Below, one piece after another: positions 1 through 8,829 of a DNA stretch of 64,000 bases. The notes below the pieces were generated by a model that worked only from the letters and a program-made list of their open reading frames with translations, was not told the DNA's origin and made no database searches. The position numbers were made by a program, and so were the translations under genes. How positions within the stretch are numbered: position 1 is the stretch's first letter; each line of letters opens with the position of its first letter. Source of the DNA: Pseudarthrobacter sp. MM222 (GTDB lineage Bacteria; Actinomycetota; Actinomycetes; Actinomycetales; Micrococcaceae); NCBI RefSeq assembly GCF_947090775.1, contig NZ_OX352321.1:4030001-4094000 (forward strand). The letters are read 5' to 3'.

Positions 1-1950
1 CATCAGCACGGCGAGGAAGCGCTTATTGGCGCGCACCGCGGCGAATGCGCCGATCACGGTCCCGGCACCGACAACCAGCTGCAGCGGGGAGTTCGGATCA
101 AGAAAGTACAGGTCCTCCGGCAGGGGCTTCCGCGCCGCGACCAGCGCCGTGAGCGGGAGGACGAACGCCACGGTCAGGATGACGGAGAGGTAGAAGAACA
201 AGGATCCACGCTGGGTCCGGCCGGTGACCCAGACGGCGGCGTCGTCGAGCGCCCCGATGACCAGCTGGTAGCTGCGGTCCCCGTCGATCCAGCCCGGGAC
301 CAGGCTCTGAAGCCGGGCCACTGCATTGCGGGCGTAGAACATGGCCAGGCCGAGGAGGAAGGTGACGGCGGTCAGACCGAGCGCCGGCGTGAAGCCGTGC
401 CACAGTGCCAGATGGCCCGCGGCGGCCGCTGCGGCTCCGCCGTCGGCCGCTGTTCCGTCGGCGAAGAGGGCGGCGTAGGGCTGGATCCAGCCGTCCACGG
501 GGTCCGGCCATAAGCCGTAAACAATGGTCAGCAGGCTCAGGACGGCAGGGGCGGCGAGGAATGCCGGCTTGATCGGTTTGAATGGGGTGGCCTCGACACC
601 GGGCTTCACCGCGAAGGCTCCCCACATAAAGCGGGCGCTGTAGGCGAACGTCAGAATGGAGCCGAGTACGAGCCCCGCCAGGAGCGCCGGACCCCACGGC
701 CCCGTGGCGGGATCGGTGCCGTAGTGGACGAACGCCTCGAAAACGGACTCCTTCGCCACAAACCCGGCGAGCGGCGGAATGCCCGCCATGGACGCGGCGC
801 CGATCGCGGCCACGATGGCCAGCGCCCGGGCGGACCCAAAGACTCCGGAGAGCTTCCGGATATCGCGGGTTCCGGCCTGGTGGTCGATGATGCCCACCAC
901 CAGGAAGAGTGTCGCCTTGAAGAGCCCGTGCGCCAGCAGCAGCGCCAGGCCGGCGAGGGCTGCGTCCGGTTTGCCCAGCCCCACCACCATGGTCAGGAAG
1001 CCGAGCTGGCTGACGGTGCCGTAGGCGAGGATGAGCTTGATGTCCGTCTGGCGCAGCGCGCGGTACCCGCCGACCAGCATGGTGGCCAGGCCAAGGCCCA
1101 GCACCAGCGGCAGCCAGAACGCCGTTTCGGCGAACCCCGGGGCAAGCCGTGCCACGAGGTAGATACCGGCCTTCACCATGGCGGCGGCGTGCAGGTAGGC
1201 ACTGACCGGCGTCGGGGCTGCCATGGCGCCGGGAAGCCAGAAATGGAAGGGGACGAGCGCCGACTTGGTGATGGCACCGATCAGAATGAGAACGACGGCG
1301 GCGCCCACCGTGGCTCCGGCGGGTCCCGTTACCAGGTCCGGAGCCTGCTCCAGGATGTCCGAGATCCGGTAAGTCCCGGCGCTGAAGCCCAGCATGATCA
1401 GGCCCACGAGCATCGCCAGCCCGCCCGCGGTGGTCACGATCAGGGCCTGCAAAGCCGAGCGGCGGGCCGACAGCCGGGTCCGTGCATAGCCGATCAGCAG
1501 ATACGACAGGACCGTGGTCAGTTCCCAGAAGATGAACATCAGGAGTAGGTCGTCCGCGGTGACGAGCCCGAACATCGCCCCCGCGAAGGCCAGCAGCTGC
1601 GCGCCGAAGCCGCCAAGGTAGTCATCCGTGGTCTTGAAATACCGGGCGCAGTAGACGAGCACCAGGGCGCCGACACCCAGGATCAGCAGGGACATCACCC
1701 AGGCCAGGGCGTCCATGCGGAAGGCGAGCTCCAGCTGCAGCCCGGGTATCCACGGCAGCACCTCTGCCGTTCCGGCGTGCGCAGGGTCCGCACCAGCGTC
1801 CGGATAGACCGCGCCGTACTGCAGGACCAGCCAGATGAACGATCCCGCCGGCACCGCGGCGAGGGCGTAGAACGAGTTGCGGCCGAACTTCCGGAAGAGA
1901 AACGGCGCCACGGCAGCCACCGCAAAGTGCACGGCAAGGACTGTGATCAC
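1..1950 (-). CDS. mrpA: Na+/H+ antiporter subunit A (MrpA), 3' end outside window
   Basis: About 650 residues of the large membrane subunit of an Mrp-type multi-subunit Na+(K+)/H+ antiporter, related to complex I subunit NuoL. The translated minus strand shows the proton-translocating antiporter core: FIFWELTTVLSYLLIG, TKSALVPFHFWLPGAMAAPT, TPVSAYLHAAAMVKAG, and a lysine/histidine helix GLALLLAHGLFKATLF. The conserved Glu (FWELT) and Lys (TKSA, HGLFKA) of the channel are present. The gene runs off the left edge, so the C-terminal MrpB-like part and the other mrp genes should follow to the left. I chose the GTG start at 1950 because GGAG lies 6 nt upstream; an in-frame ATG at 1974 has no ribosome-binding site. 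It is divergent from the MFS gene at 2078, with about 127 bp between them. Confidence 0.9.
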   Translation of the reverse strand, partial: MITVLAVHFAVAAVAPFLFRKFGRNSFYALAAVPAGSFIWLVLQYGAVYPDAGADPAHAGTAEVLPWIPGLQLELAFRMDALAWVMSLLILGVGALVLVYCARYFKTTDDYLGGFGAQLLAFAGAMFGLVTADDLLLMFIFWELTTVLSYLLIGYARTRLSARRSALQALIVTTAGGLAMLVGLIMLGFSAGTYRISDILEQAPDLVTGPAGATVGAAVVLILIGAITKSALVPFHFWLPGAMAAPTPVSAYLHAAAMVKAGIYLVARLAPGFAETAFWLPLVLGLGLATMLVGGYRALRQTDIKLILAYGTVSQLGFLTMVVGLGKPDAALAGLALLLAHGLFKATLFLVVGIIDHQAGTRDIRKLSGVFGSARALAIVAAIGAASMAGIPPLAGFVAKESVFEAFVHYGTDPATGPWGPALLAGLVLGSILTFAYSARFMWGAFAVKPGVEATPFKPIKPAFLAAPAVLSLLTIVYGLWPDPVDGWIQPYAALFADGTAADGGAAAAAAGHLALWHGFTPALGLTAVTFLLGLAMFYARNAVARLQSLVPGWIDGDRSYQLVIGALDDAAVWVTGRTQRGSLFFYLSVILTVAFVLPLTALVAARKPLPEDLYFLDPNSPLQLVVGAGTVIGAFAAVRANKRFLAVLM

Positions 1951-2064
1951 TGGTAACTCCGCAACGTCAGGCATTCGATGGTCAAAAGTTGGAGCAGGCG
2001 GGTATTCGTTGGGTTCGGTGCGGCCAGTTTACCAAGCGGGGACAAATTCTTTTCCCGGTGCGGA

Positions 2065-2070
2065 TACTAT
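2065..2070 (+). promoter_or_regulatory. -10 element TACTAT, likely leaderless start
   Basis: TACTAT ends 7 nt before the ATG at 2078. That spacing would place the transcription start at or next to the start codon, so the mRNA may be leaderless, as is common in actinobacteria. No ribosome-binding site is visible. The -35 region is not clear. Confidence 0.45.
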
Positions 2071-2077
2071 TTCGGCT

Positions 2078-3490
2078 ATGAACTCCGCTGCTGCCCCCGA
2101 GGCCATTCAACCTGCCTCGGAAGTGGAGTCCGGAAACGGGGTTTCCAGGGGACGGGTCCTCGCCTGGGCGGCCTGGGACTGGGGATCGGCAGCCTTCAAC
2201 GCCGTCATGACCACCTTCGTCTTCACCGTCTACTTAACCTCGAGCGCCTTCGGCGGGGAGGACCATGCGTCGGCCGTCCTCGGCGGCGCACTGGCCATCG
2301 CCGGTGCCGCCATCGCACTGCTGGCACCGGTCACCGGTCAGCGCTCGGACGCTGGCGGCCGGCGCAAGCTGTGGCTGGGGGTCAACACGGCCGCCGTCGC
2401 GCTCCTGACCGGACTGTGCTTCTTCGTTTTGCCGCGGCCGGAGTTCCTCCTGCTCGGCGTGACACTCATTGCGCTCGGGAACGTGTTCTTTGAGTTCGCC
2501 GGATTGAACTACAACGCCATGCTGGCCCAGATCTCCACCCCGAAGAATATTGGCAAGGTCAGCGGCTTCGGTTGGGGCATGGGGTACCTCGGCGGAATCG
2601 TGGCCCTGCTGATCGTGCTGCAGCTGTTCGTCCAGCCCAGCTTCGAATGGTTCGGGGCATCCACCGAGGACGGTTTGAACATCCGCCTCGTAGCAGTGTT
2701 CTCGGCCCTGTGGCTGGCGATCTTCGCGATCCCTGTGCTCTTCGCGGTGCCGGAGCTGCCCAGCACCAAGCAGGGCGCCGGCCCGGGCTTTCTGGCATCC
2801 TATGGCCTGCTGGTCCGGCGCATCAAAGCGATCTACAGAACCAGCCCGCACACCATCTACTTCCTGCTGGCGAGCGCGGTCTTCCGTGACGGGCTGGCTG
2901 CAGTTTTCACCTTTGGCGGGATCATTGCCGCCGGCACCTTCGGGTTCGAGCTGAAGGAGGTCATCGTCTTTGCGATCTTCGGCAACGTCGTAGCTGCCGC
3001 GGGCGCCATAATCGGTGGTTTCCTCGACGACAAGGTGGGCCCGAAGGCCGTCATCGTCGGGTCCCTGACCGGTCTCCTGGTCGCGGGTTCAGTGATCCTC
3101 ATCCTCGGCGGCGGAAACCATGTCTTCTTCGGCATGGACTGGGCGGGCACAACCACCTTCTGGATATTCGGGCTGTTCCTGTGCCTGTTCGTGGGACCGG
3201 CTCAGTCCGCCTCCCGGGCCTACCTCGCGCGGCTCGCGCCGCACGGCAAGTCCGGGGAACTGTTCGGCCTCTACGCCACCACCGGCCGTGCCGTCAGCTT
3301 CCTCGCCCCCGCCCTGTTTACCCTGTGCATTACCGTCGCCGCCCCCCTCGTGGCACCCGGAGAAGCGCAGCGCTGGGGCATCCTCGGCATCATCTTGGTG
3401 CTGCTGGCTGGGCTGCTGGTGCTGCTGCCGGTCAAGGCGCCGGGCAAGGCGCCGGGCAAGTCAGAAATCGCCGTGGTCCCCGCCGCCTGA
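2078..3490 (+). CDS. MFS transporter, UMF1/Atg22-like family
   Basis: A 470-residue polytopic membrane protein. After a short hydrophilic N-terminus it has the UMF1/Atg22-type opening AWDWGSAAFNAVMTTFVF, then about 12 hydrophobic segments and the intracellular loop TGQRSDAGGRRK that resembles MFS motif A between helices 2 and 3. Yeast Atg22 exports amino acids from vacuoles; the bacterial relatives have no firm substrate, so the substrate here is unknown. The reading frame is open back to 1877, but the extra residues are unlike the family and the ATG at 2078 sits behind a good -10 element. The alanine/proline/lysine tail (APGKAPGKS) is low complexity. It is followed 39 bp later by the KhtT-like gene, which has its own promoter. 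Confidence 0.8.
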   Translation: MNSAAAPEAIQPASEVESGNGVSRGRVLAWAAWDWGSAAFNAVMTTFVFTVYLTSSAFGGEDHASAVLGGALAIAGAAIALLAPVTGQRSDAGGRRKLWLGVNTAAVALLTGLCFFVLPRPEFLLLGVTLIALGNVFFEFAGLNYNAMLAQISTPKNIGKVSGFGWGMGYLGGIVALLIVLQLFVQPSFEWFGASTEDGLNIRLVAVFSALWLAIFAIPVLFAVPELPSTKQGAGPGFLASYGLLVRRIKAIYRTSPHTIYFLLASAVFRDGLAAVFTFGGIIAAGTFGFELKEVIVFAIFGNVVAAAGAIIGGFLDDKVGPKAVIVGSLTGLLVAGSVILILGGGNHVFFGMDWAGTTTFWIFGLFLCLFVGPAQSASRAYLARLAPHGKSGELFGLYATTGRAVSFLAPALFTLCITVAAPLVAPGEAQRWGILGIILVLLAGLLVLLPVKAPGKAPGKSEIAVVPAA

Positions 3491-3517
3491 AGCTGCCATA
3501 AACCTGCTGCCGCGCAC

Positions 3518-3523
3518 TAGGCT
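3518..3523 (+). promoter_or_regulatory. -10 element TAGGCT before the antiporter regulatory gene
   Basis: TAGGCT ends 6 nt before the ATG at 3530, which fits a leaderless or very short 5' leader. A GGGAG stretch in the 6-nt gap could alternatively act as a ribosome-binding site for an upstream transcript. Confidence 0.45.
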
Positions 3524-3529
3524 GGGAGC

Positions 3530-4012
3530 ATGAACGTGGATGAGACAGACCTCCCCGGCCTCGGCCGGCGCAAGGACTTCATGACCGCCTCGGGACGCCG
3601 CATCGGCGTCGTGGAGTACCGCGAGGGGCAGACAGAATTGATCGTCTCCACGTGGGACGACCCAGACACCTGCCAGGCGTCCATCCCGCTGACGGCCGAA
3701 GAAGCCGCTGCGTTGGGCAACCTCCTGGGCGGGCAGCGCCTTGCCATGCAGCTTTTCGAGGAGCACCGGGAGATCCCGGGAATCGTCACGCGTCAGTTCT
3801 CCATCGCCGCCGACTCACCGTTCGTCAACCAGCCGATGGGGAAGGCCTGTATCCGGACCCGCAGCGGCGTGTCGATCGTGGCCATCATGCGCGAAGGCGA
3901 GGTCGTCCCCTCCCCGGGGCCCGACGTCGTTCTCCATCCCGGTGATCTGCTCGTTGCGGTGGGAACGCAAGAAGGACTGGACACAGCGGCCAGCATCCTG
4001 CGCAACGGATAA
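3530..4012 (+). CDS. Cation:proton antiporter regulatory subunit (TrkA-C domain, KhtT-like)
   Basis: A 160-residue soluble protein. Residues about 1-75 match the KhtT/AmhM N-terminal domain (LPGLGRRKDFMTASGRRIGVVEY). Residues about 80-158 form an RCK C-terminal (TrkA-C) nucleotide/ligand-binding domain: DSPFVNQPMGKA, VSIVAIMREGEVVPSPGPDVVLHPGDLLVAVG. In Bacillus KhtT this subunit gates the membrane antiporter KhtU in response to pH and c-di-AMP. The gene lies 5 bp upstream of a CPA2 antiporter gene, which supports the same two-component arrangement. The ligand here is not visible from the sequence. Confidence 0.88.
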   Translation: MNVDETDLPGLGRRKDFMTASGRRIGVVEYREGQTELIVSTWDDPDTCQASIPLTAEEAAALGNLLGGQRLAMQLFEEHREIPGIVTRQFSIAADSPFVNQPMGKACIRTRSGVSIVAIMREGEVVPSPGPDVVLHPGDLLVAVGTQEGLDTAASILRNG

Positions 4013-4017
4013 GCGGC

Positions 4018-5214
4018 ATGGATCCGCTCGCACTGACCCTGATCGAGCTGGGGGCCGTCGTGTTCTGCCTCGGCCTGCTGGCTAGGCTGGCCGGGCGGAT
4101 CGGTATGTCACCCATCCCGCTGTACCTTGTGGGCGGGCTATTTTTCGGGGCCGGCGGACTCGTCAAGCTTGAGGGCATGCACGAGTTCGCGCATCTCTCG
4201 AGTGAGATCGGCGTCATCCTGCTCCTGCTAATGCTTGGCTTGGAATATACGGCAGCGGAGCTCGTTACGGGTCTTCGCCGGTCGTGGCAGGCGGGCATCG
4301 TGGACCTGGTCCTGAACTTCCTGCCGGGCGCCGGACTGGCGATTCTGCTCGGCTGGGGCGCGGTGGGGGCAATGGTGATGGGCGGAGTCACGTACATCTC
4401 CTCCTCGGGAATTGCCGCCAAGGTGATCACGGACCTGGGCCGGATCGGAAACCGCGAAACGCCGGCGGTGCTCTCCATCCTGGTGTTCGAGGATCTCGCC
4501 ATGGCCATCTACCTCCCGGTCCTCACGGCCACGCTGGCGGGAGTCAGCTTTGTGACCGGGCTGCAGACGGTGGCGATCTCGCTTGCGGTGGTCACGGTGG
4601 TCCTGGTCGTGGCCCTGCGGGGCGGGCATCATGTGTCCAAGGCGGTGCACAGCGAAAACTCCGAGGTCTTCCTGCTCAACCTGCTCGGCGCGGCCCTGCT
4701 AGTGGCCGGGCTTGCCGCCGCCATGCAGGTGTCCGCGGCCGTGGGCGCCTTTATGCTGGGGATCGCCATTTCCGGCGCCACGGCGCACAGTGCGACGCGC
4801 ATCCTGGAGCCCCTGAGGGACCTCTTCGCGGCCATTTTCTTCGTGGTGTTCGGCCTCAACACGGATCCCTCGACCATCCCGCCCGTCCTGGGCTGGGCCC
4901 TTCTGCTGGCCCTCGTGACGGCGGCCACCAAGATGCTCACCGGAATCTGGGCCGCCAGGCGGGCCGGGATTGGCGTGCCGGGCCGCTTCCGCGCGGGCGC
5001 CGCCCTGATCGCGCGTGGCGAGTTCTCGATAGTCATCGCGGGCCTGGCCGTCGCCTCCGGAGTGGTCCCCGCAGAGCTCGCGGCCCTCGCCACTGCCTAC
5101 GTGCTGATCATGGCCATCACCGGCCCGCTCGCAGCCAAGTTCGTGGAACCCGTAGTTGCGATGCTGCGCCGGCCGGCCAATCCGCCGGCTGTACGCACGG
5201 CCGGCGGAATCTAG
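4018..5214 (+). CDS. CPA2-family cation:proton antiporter (KhtU/KefB-like)
   Basis: A 398-residue integral membrane protein with 12-13 hydrophobic segments and no C-terminal Trk/RCK domain; that domain is supplied in trans by the gene at 3530. Motifs seen are LLLLMLGLEYTAAEL near residue 70, the helix SSSGIAAKVITDLGR, the conserved acidic site VFEDLAMAIYLPV, and GAFMLGIAISGA. It probably exports K+ (or another monovalent cation) in exchange for H+. The 5-bp spacing and weak ribosome-binding site suggest translation coupled to the regulatory subunit. It is convergent with dcd, with 38 bp between stop codons. Confidence 0.88.
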   Translation: MDPLALTLIELGAVVFCLGLLARLAGRIGMSPIPLYLVGGLFFGAGGLVKLEGMHEFAHLSSEIGVILLLLMLGLEYTAAELVTGLRRSWQAGIVDLVLNFLPGAGLAILLGWGAVGAMVMGGVTYISSSGIAAKVITDLGRIGNRETPAVLSILVFEDLAMAIYLPVLTATLAGVSFVTGLQTVAISLAVVTVVLVVALRGGHHVSKAVHSENSEVFLLNLLGAALLVAGLAAAMQVSAAVGAFMLGIAISGATAHSATRILEPLRDLFAAIFFVVFGLNTDPSTIPPVLGWALLLALVTAATKMLTGIWAARRAGIGVPGRFRAGAALIARGEFSIVIAGLAVASGVVPAELAALATAYVLIMAITGPLAAKFVEPVVAMLRRPANPPAVRTAGGI

Positions 5215-5252
5215 CAGCCGCCAGGCTCAGCGTTCCGAGCAAACGTGCGGGG

Positions 5253-5828
5253 TCAAATCTCCGTGCGGTGGAAATTCAGGTGGCTGCGACTCGCCGTGGG
5301 GCCCCGCTGCCCCTGGTAACGATTGCCGTATTCGCCGGAACCGTAGGGGAACTCGGCGGCCGAGCTGAGCCGGAAGAAGCACAGCTGGCCGATCTTCATG
5401 CCCGGCCACAGTTTGATGGGCAGCGTGGCCATGTTGGACAGCTCCAGCGTTACGTGGCCCGAGAATCCGGGATCGATGAAGCCCGCCGTGGAGTGCGTGA
5501 GCAATCCCAACCGGCCCAGCGAGGACTTGCCCTCCAGCCGGGCGGCGATGTCGTCCGGCAGTGTCACGGTCTCGTAGGTGGAACCGAGGACGAACTCCCC
5601 CGGATGAAGGATGAACGGTTCTCCGGACTCCACCTCCACGAGACGAGTCAGCTCGGGCTGGTCCTCCGCCGGATCGATGTGGGCGTACTTGTGATTGTCG
5701 AAAAGCCGGAAAAACCTATCGATCCGGACGTCCACCGACGATGGCTGAACCATGGCAGGGTCGAACGGCTCCAGCACTATCCGCTGGGAGTCTACTTCGG
5801 CACGAATGTCGCGGTCTGAGATCAGCAC
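5253..5828 (-). CDS. dcd: dCTP deaminase (probably dUMP-forming)
   Basis: A 191-residue trimeric-dUTPase-fold enzyme that deaminates dCTP for thymidylate synthesis. Family signatures are MLISDRDI at the start, [16 protein letters not shown], the substrate-binding block [30 protein letters not shown] with catalytic Glu, and the C-terminal [12 protein letters not shown] lid. Actinobacterial homologues such as M. tuberculosis Dcd also cleave dUTP to dUMP, so bifunctional activity is likely but inferred. The start codon is GTG at 5828. TATTTT on the minus strand (5835-5840) ends 6 nt upstream, so this transcript may be leaderless. Monocistronic. Confidence 0.95.
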   Translation of the reverse strand: MLISDRDIRAEVDSQRIVLEPFDPAMVQPSSVDVRIDRFFRLFDNHKYAHIDPAEDQPELTRLVEVESGEPFILHPGEFVLGSTYETVTLPDDIAARLEGKSSLGRLGLLTHSTAGFIDPGFSGHVTLELSNMATLPIKLWPGMKIGQLCFFRLSSAAEFPYGSGEYGNRYQGQRGPTASRSHLNFHRTEI

Positions 5829-5943
5829 AGATCAAAAATACCGTATCCCGTGCCGGCCGGGTCGCCGGCGGCCTGTATGACGCCCGGCGATGCCGCTGCG
5901 ACGCCCGCCGAAACAGGTCGCCGGGAGAGCGCGTCCGGAACGT

Positions 5944-6390
5944 CTATTCTTGGTGCGGCATATCTTCCAGCACTGCTTTGAGACGTTCCAGCTGGCAAAC
6001 TTCCGCTTTCATCGCCCGCCGGAACGGGTTCCTCAACCGGTCCAGGATCCCTTTCGGTTCGCACTCCAGTGCAAAGCGGACCCGCGTGCGCTGGCCTTCG
6101 GTGCTCAGGTAGTAGCCACCTCGTGGCCGGGTTTGGCCGACGATGACCCGATACTGAATCTCAGCCCCCGGGCGCGCTTCGATGATCTCGAAGTCCCCGG
6201 CCACCGTGCGTCCCCCCGGGCCGGTGAGAAGCTGCCGGTATACGGCACCCTTGGCCCCCTCAGCACCGGACTGCAGTTCGACGCTGCGGATTCCGACCCG
6301 CCAGCGCGGCAGATTCCGGGCGTCAGCGAGGAAGTTGTAGACACTCATTGCGTCGCTCTTGATGAGGACGTCGTACTCTGCGGATGCCAC
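5944..6390 (-). CDS. SRPBCC (START/polyketide-cyclase fold) family protein
   Basis: A 148-residue protein with the helix-grip fold pattern: N-terminal ASAEYDVLIKSDAMSVYNFLADARNLPRWRVGIRSVEL, a glycine-rich strand turn, AEIQYRVIVGQTRPRGGYYLS, and a C-terminal long helix (AMKAEVCQLERLKAVLEDM). These domains bind hydrophobic ligands; the ligand and role here cannot be told. It lies alone between dcd and the EPS locus. No signal peptide is present. Confidence 0.75.
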   Translation of the reverse strand: MASAEYDVLIKSDAMSVYNFLADARNLPRWRVGIRSVELQSGAEGAKGAVYRQLLTGPGGRTVAGDFEIIEARPGAEIQYRVIVGQTRPRGGYYLSTEGQRTRVRFALECEPKGILDRLRNPFRRAMKAEVCQLERLKAVLEDMPHQE

Positions 6391-6471
6391 GGAAATCCTT
6401 GCTCGGCGGACAGCGGACGGCGTAGCCCGCTTCCCCCGAACTGCAGCTAACCCCTTCAGGATAGACAGTGC

Positions 6472-6501
6472 GGCCCGCCGCGCACGGTCATGCGGCGGGC
6501 C
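6472..6501 (-). terminator. Hairpin terminator after the tyrosine autokinase gene
   Basis: A perfect 10-bp GC stem (GGCCCGCCGC / GCGGCGGGCC) with a 10-nt loop, 65 bp beyond the stop codon at 6567. The only T-rich flank (TTTAT) is on the plus-strand side, so on the minus strand this would be a U-poor terminator. Confidence 0.6.
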
Positions 6502-6566
6502 TTTATCGAAGAGTTATGCGCCCCTGGCCCCAGCGGCCTCCTTCTCGTCCGGTCGCCCGGGATCCT

Positions 6567-8018
6567 TCACATTTCCACACTCACGAACTTGCCCCGGCGG
6601 ACGTGGGCGGGCCGGAAGGACCCGTCGTCGTCGTGCTTGGGCGGCGTGGGGGAATGGTTCTCCGGGTGGGTGGCGCCATATCCGGCAATGTAGGCCGTGT
6701 TGGCGTCGGGTCCCCGCCGGGGAATCCTGTTCTGAACCACGCCCAGGATGTTGGCGTCCACAAAGTTGAGCTGGTCGATCGCCTTTGAGAGGCTGTGCTG
6801 GCTGACCTTCTTCGTGCCGACCACCAGCAGCACACTGTCTGTGCTTCGGGTCAGGACACTGGCGTCCGCGACCGGGAGGATCGGCGGCGAATCGACGATG
6901 ATCAGGTCGAACTTCGTCTGCAGCTCCTCGATGAGATTGCTCATGGCTGCCGAGCCGAGGAGTTCGCTCGGATTGGGCGGCAGCGGTCCCGAGGCGAGCA
7001 GTGCCAGGCCATCGTGAGCCCAGTACTGGATGCTTTCCTCGAGGCTCGACGTCCCGACCAGCACCGTGGTGAGCCCAATTTCGCCCTCAATGCCGGTGGC
7101 GGTTGCGACGGAAGGCAGGCGGAGATCCGCGTCCACCAGGATGACCTTGCGGCCGCCCTTGGCGACAGTCAGCGCCAGATTGAGCGCCACGGTGCTCTTG
7201 CCCTCCCCGGCCGAAGCCGAGGTCACGACGATCGAGCGCATCGGCCGGTTCACGCCGGCGAACTGCAGGTTGGTGCGCAGCTTTCGGAAGGCTTCCGCCC
7301 CCGTTCCGTCCAACACTGAGGGAGCCGCGCCGAGCAGCCGGCCGCCCCCCTGTTCGGTGATTCCGGCCAGAAGCGGCAGCTCGGTCGTTTTGCGCAGATC
7401 AGATTCGGTCCTGATGTTGCGGTCCAGCACATGCCGCAGGACCGCCGCTGCGACTCCTGCTGCGAGTCCGTAGAGCAGGCCCAACGCGAGATCCAGCTTC
7501 ACATTGGGGCTGGACGCCTCGGTCGGCGTGGACGCGTGGTCCACCGGGCTGAGCCGCACCGGCGTCGGCGTCCCGTTGGTCGGCCGCTCCAGGTCGGCAA
7601 CCGCGGTAATAAGGCTCGCCGCGACGGCGTTCGCGATGTCCGCGCTCCGCTGGGCAGACCTGTCGCGTGCTTCGATCTCGATAATGACGGTGTTGCGCGC
7701 GGTAGAGGTCTTGATCTTGGACGCCAGTGCCTCAGGTGTCATGTCGAGGCCGAGTTTGTCGATGACCGGCTGCAGAACTGTCGGTTTCGACGTGACGTCG
7801 ACATACGACTGGACCCGGGCGAGCGCGAAGACGCTGCCCTGCTGCAGCTCTGCGGACGTCTCCGAGTTCTGCGTCGACACGAAGAGGCTTGTCGACGCGG
7901 TGTAGGACGTCGGGGTGAGCAGCGAAGCGACGCCGGCGAAGATCGTCCCCAGCAGGGTCAGGGTGGTGATCAGGCGCCAGCTTCGACGCAGAATAAGCAA
8001 TTGTTCACGGACGTCCAT
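6567..8018 (-). CDS. Polysaccharide co-polymerase fused to tyrosine autokinase (Wzz/BY-kinase)
   Basis: A 483-residue protein that controls polymer length and export in Wzy-type EPS pathways. Residues 1-200 are a Wzz-like chain-length domain with a membrane helix at about 17-37 and a second at about 177-196. Residues about 240-440 are a BY-kinase: Walker A SASAGEGKST (267-276), Walker A' VILVDADLR (292-300), Walker B DLIIVDSPP (near 380). The C-terminal tail has only two tyrosines (YIAGYG), and not the usual dense tyrosine cluster. The ribosome-binding site AAAGGA lies 6 nt before the ATG. It is the last gene of a three-gene minus-strand unit with the lipoprotein and the large secreted protein. 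Confidence 0.9.
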   Translation of the reverse strand: MDVREQLLILRRSWRLITTLTLLGTIFAGVASLLTPTSYTASTSLFVSTQNSETSAELQQGSVFALARVQSYVDVTSKPTVLQPVIDKLGLDMTPEALASKIKTSTARNTVIIEIEARDRSAQRSADIANAVAASLITAVADLERPTNGTPTPVRLSPVDHASTPTEASSPNVKLDLALGLLYGLAAGVAAAVLRHVLDRNIRTESDLRKTTELPLLAGITEQGGGRLLGAAPSVLDGTGAEAFRKLRTNLQFAGVNRPMRSIVVTSASAGEGKSTVALNLALTVAKGGRKVILVDADLRLPSVATATGIEGEIGLTTVLVGTSSLEESIQYWAHDGLALLASGPLPPNPSELLGSAAMSNLIEELQTKFDLIIVDSPPILPVADASVLTRSTDSVLLVVGTKKVSQHSLSKAIDQLNFVDANILGVVQNRIPRRGPDANTAYIAGYGATHPENHSPTPPKHDDDGSFRPAHVRRGKFVSVEM

Positions 8019-8072
8019 GGCGTGTCCTTTCGCGGGCGGAAGTCGCTGAAGGGAGGACGGGCCGCGGCGGCT

Positions 8073-8798
8073 TCATGCCGCGAGCCAGGTGTAGCATCCG
8101 TCGGACACCACGCGAGCGGTGCCGGCCGGGATGGTCACAGTGGAAGTGCCGTTGGATTCGGCAAGGGTTCCGCCAGCGGCATCGAAAGCGGTGAGCAGAC
8201 AGGTCGGTGACGGGTTCCACGCCTCATAGGAGCCGGAGGAGATGGAACCCGCACCCTCCTTGGGGGCGGCGTCGCCGATGGTGTAGTCGCCGTCGGTGAA
8301 GCCTCGGCCGGCCGCATCGAGCTCCGGCTGAAGTCCGGGGCAGAGACCGGTGATGACGTCGGCGACGTCGGCATCCCGCTTTTCGATCAGCTGGGACACC
8401 ACGGCCTTCTGGTCCACTGCCTTCACAGCTTCGAGTTCGGCACAGCGCTCCTGGCCGACCTGCAGGACGGCGTTGGGGTCAGTGCCCTCCGGCACCCGCG
8501 ACGCGAGGTACTGCTGCTCGACGGGTGCAAAGGTTGGAATGGGTGCCGCCTGCGGCCCCGGTGCCTGGGCTTCTGCTGGCGGGGCTGCGGTGTCGGTAGG
8601 TTCCGCTGTCCCAGCGGCGCCGTCAGTCGGTTCCGAGGAAGGCCCCAGCGGCCCGGAGGTCGGAGATTCAGAACTTGCGACGGCGGCGGAGGACGCGGGG
8701 GTGGCATTTGGACTTCCCGGGGCGGTGCAACCGGCGGCTGCGAAAACCGCAGCCGCCAGAAGCACCAATCCCAGGGGTTTTGAGAGACCGTTATTCAT
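8073..8798 (-). CDS. Putative cell-surface lipoprotein of the EPS locus
   Basis: A 241-residue protein with a lipoprotein signal peptide: KPLGLVLLAAAVFAAAGC, lipobox AAGC with lipidated Cys at about residue 24. Residues 25-90 are a Ser/Pro/Thr/Ala-rich linker of the kind used to cross cell-wall polymer. Residues about 95-150 contain QQYLASRVP, QVGQERCAELEAV and VADVITGLCPGL, a paired-Cys helical pattern reminiscent of the mycobacterial DUF732 family. The C-terminal 80 residues look beta-rich with two Cys (PTCLL, SDGCYTWL). It lies 31 bp after the large secreted protein and 54 bp before the autokinase, so it probably belongs to the EPS machinery. The exact function is unknown. Confidence 0.7.
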   Translation of the reverse strand: MNNGLSKPLGLVLLAAAVFAAAGCTAPGSPNATPASSAAVASSESPTSGPLGPSSEPTDGAAGTAEPTDTAAPPAEAQAPGPQAAPIPTFAPVEQQYLASRVPEGTDPNAVLQVGQERCAELEAVKAVDQKAVVSQLIEKRDADVADVITGLCPGLQPELDAAGRGFTDGDYTIGDAAPKEGAGSISSGSYEAWNPSPTCLLTAFDAAGGTLAESNGTSTVTIPAGTARVVSDGCYTWLAA

Positions 8799-8829
8799 GG
8801 GATGTTTTTCTTTCGAGAGCTGTTCTTGT

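Noticed and set aside
724..1548. Long plus-strand open frame of 274 codons opposite mrpA
   Set aside because: Antisense shadow of GC-rich mrpA; composition dominated by Gly/Arg/Gln/His with no domain, while the minus strand encodes clear antiporter motifs.
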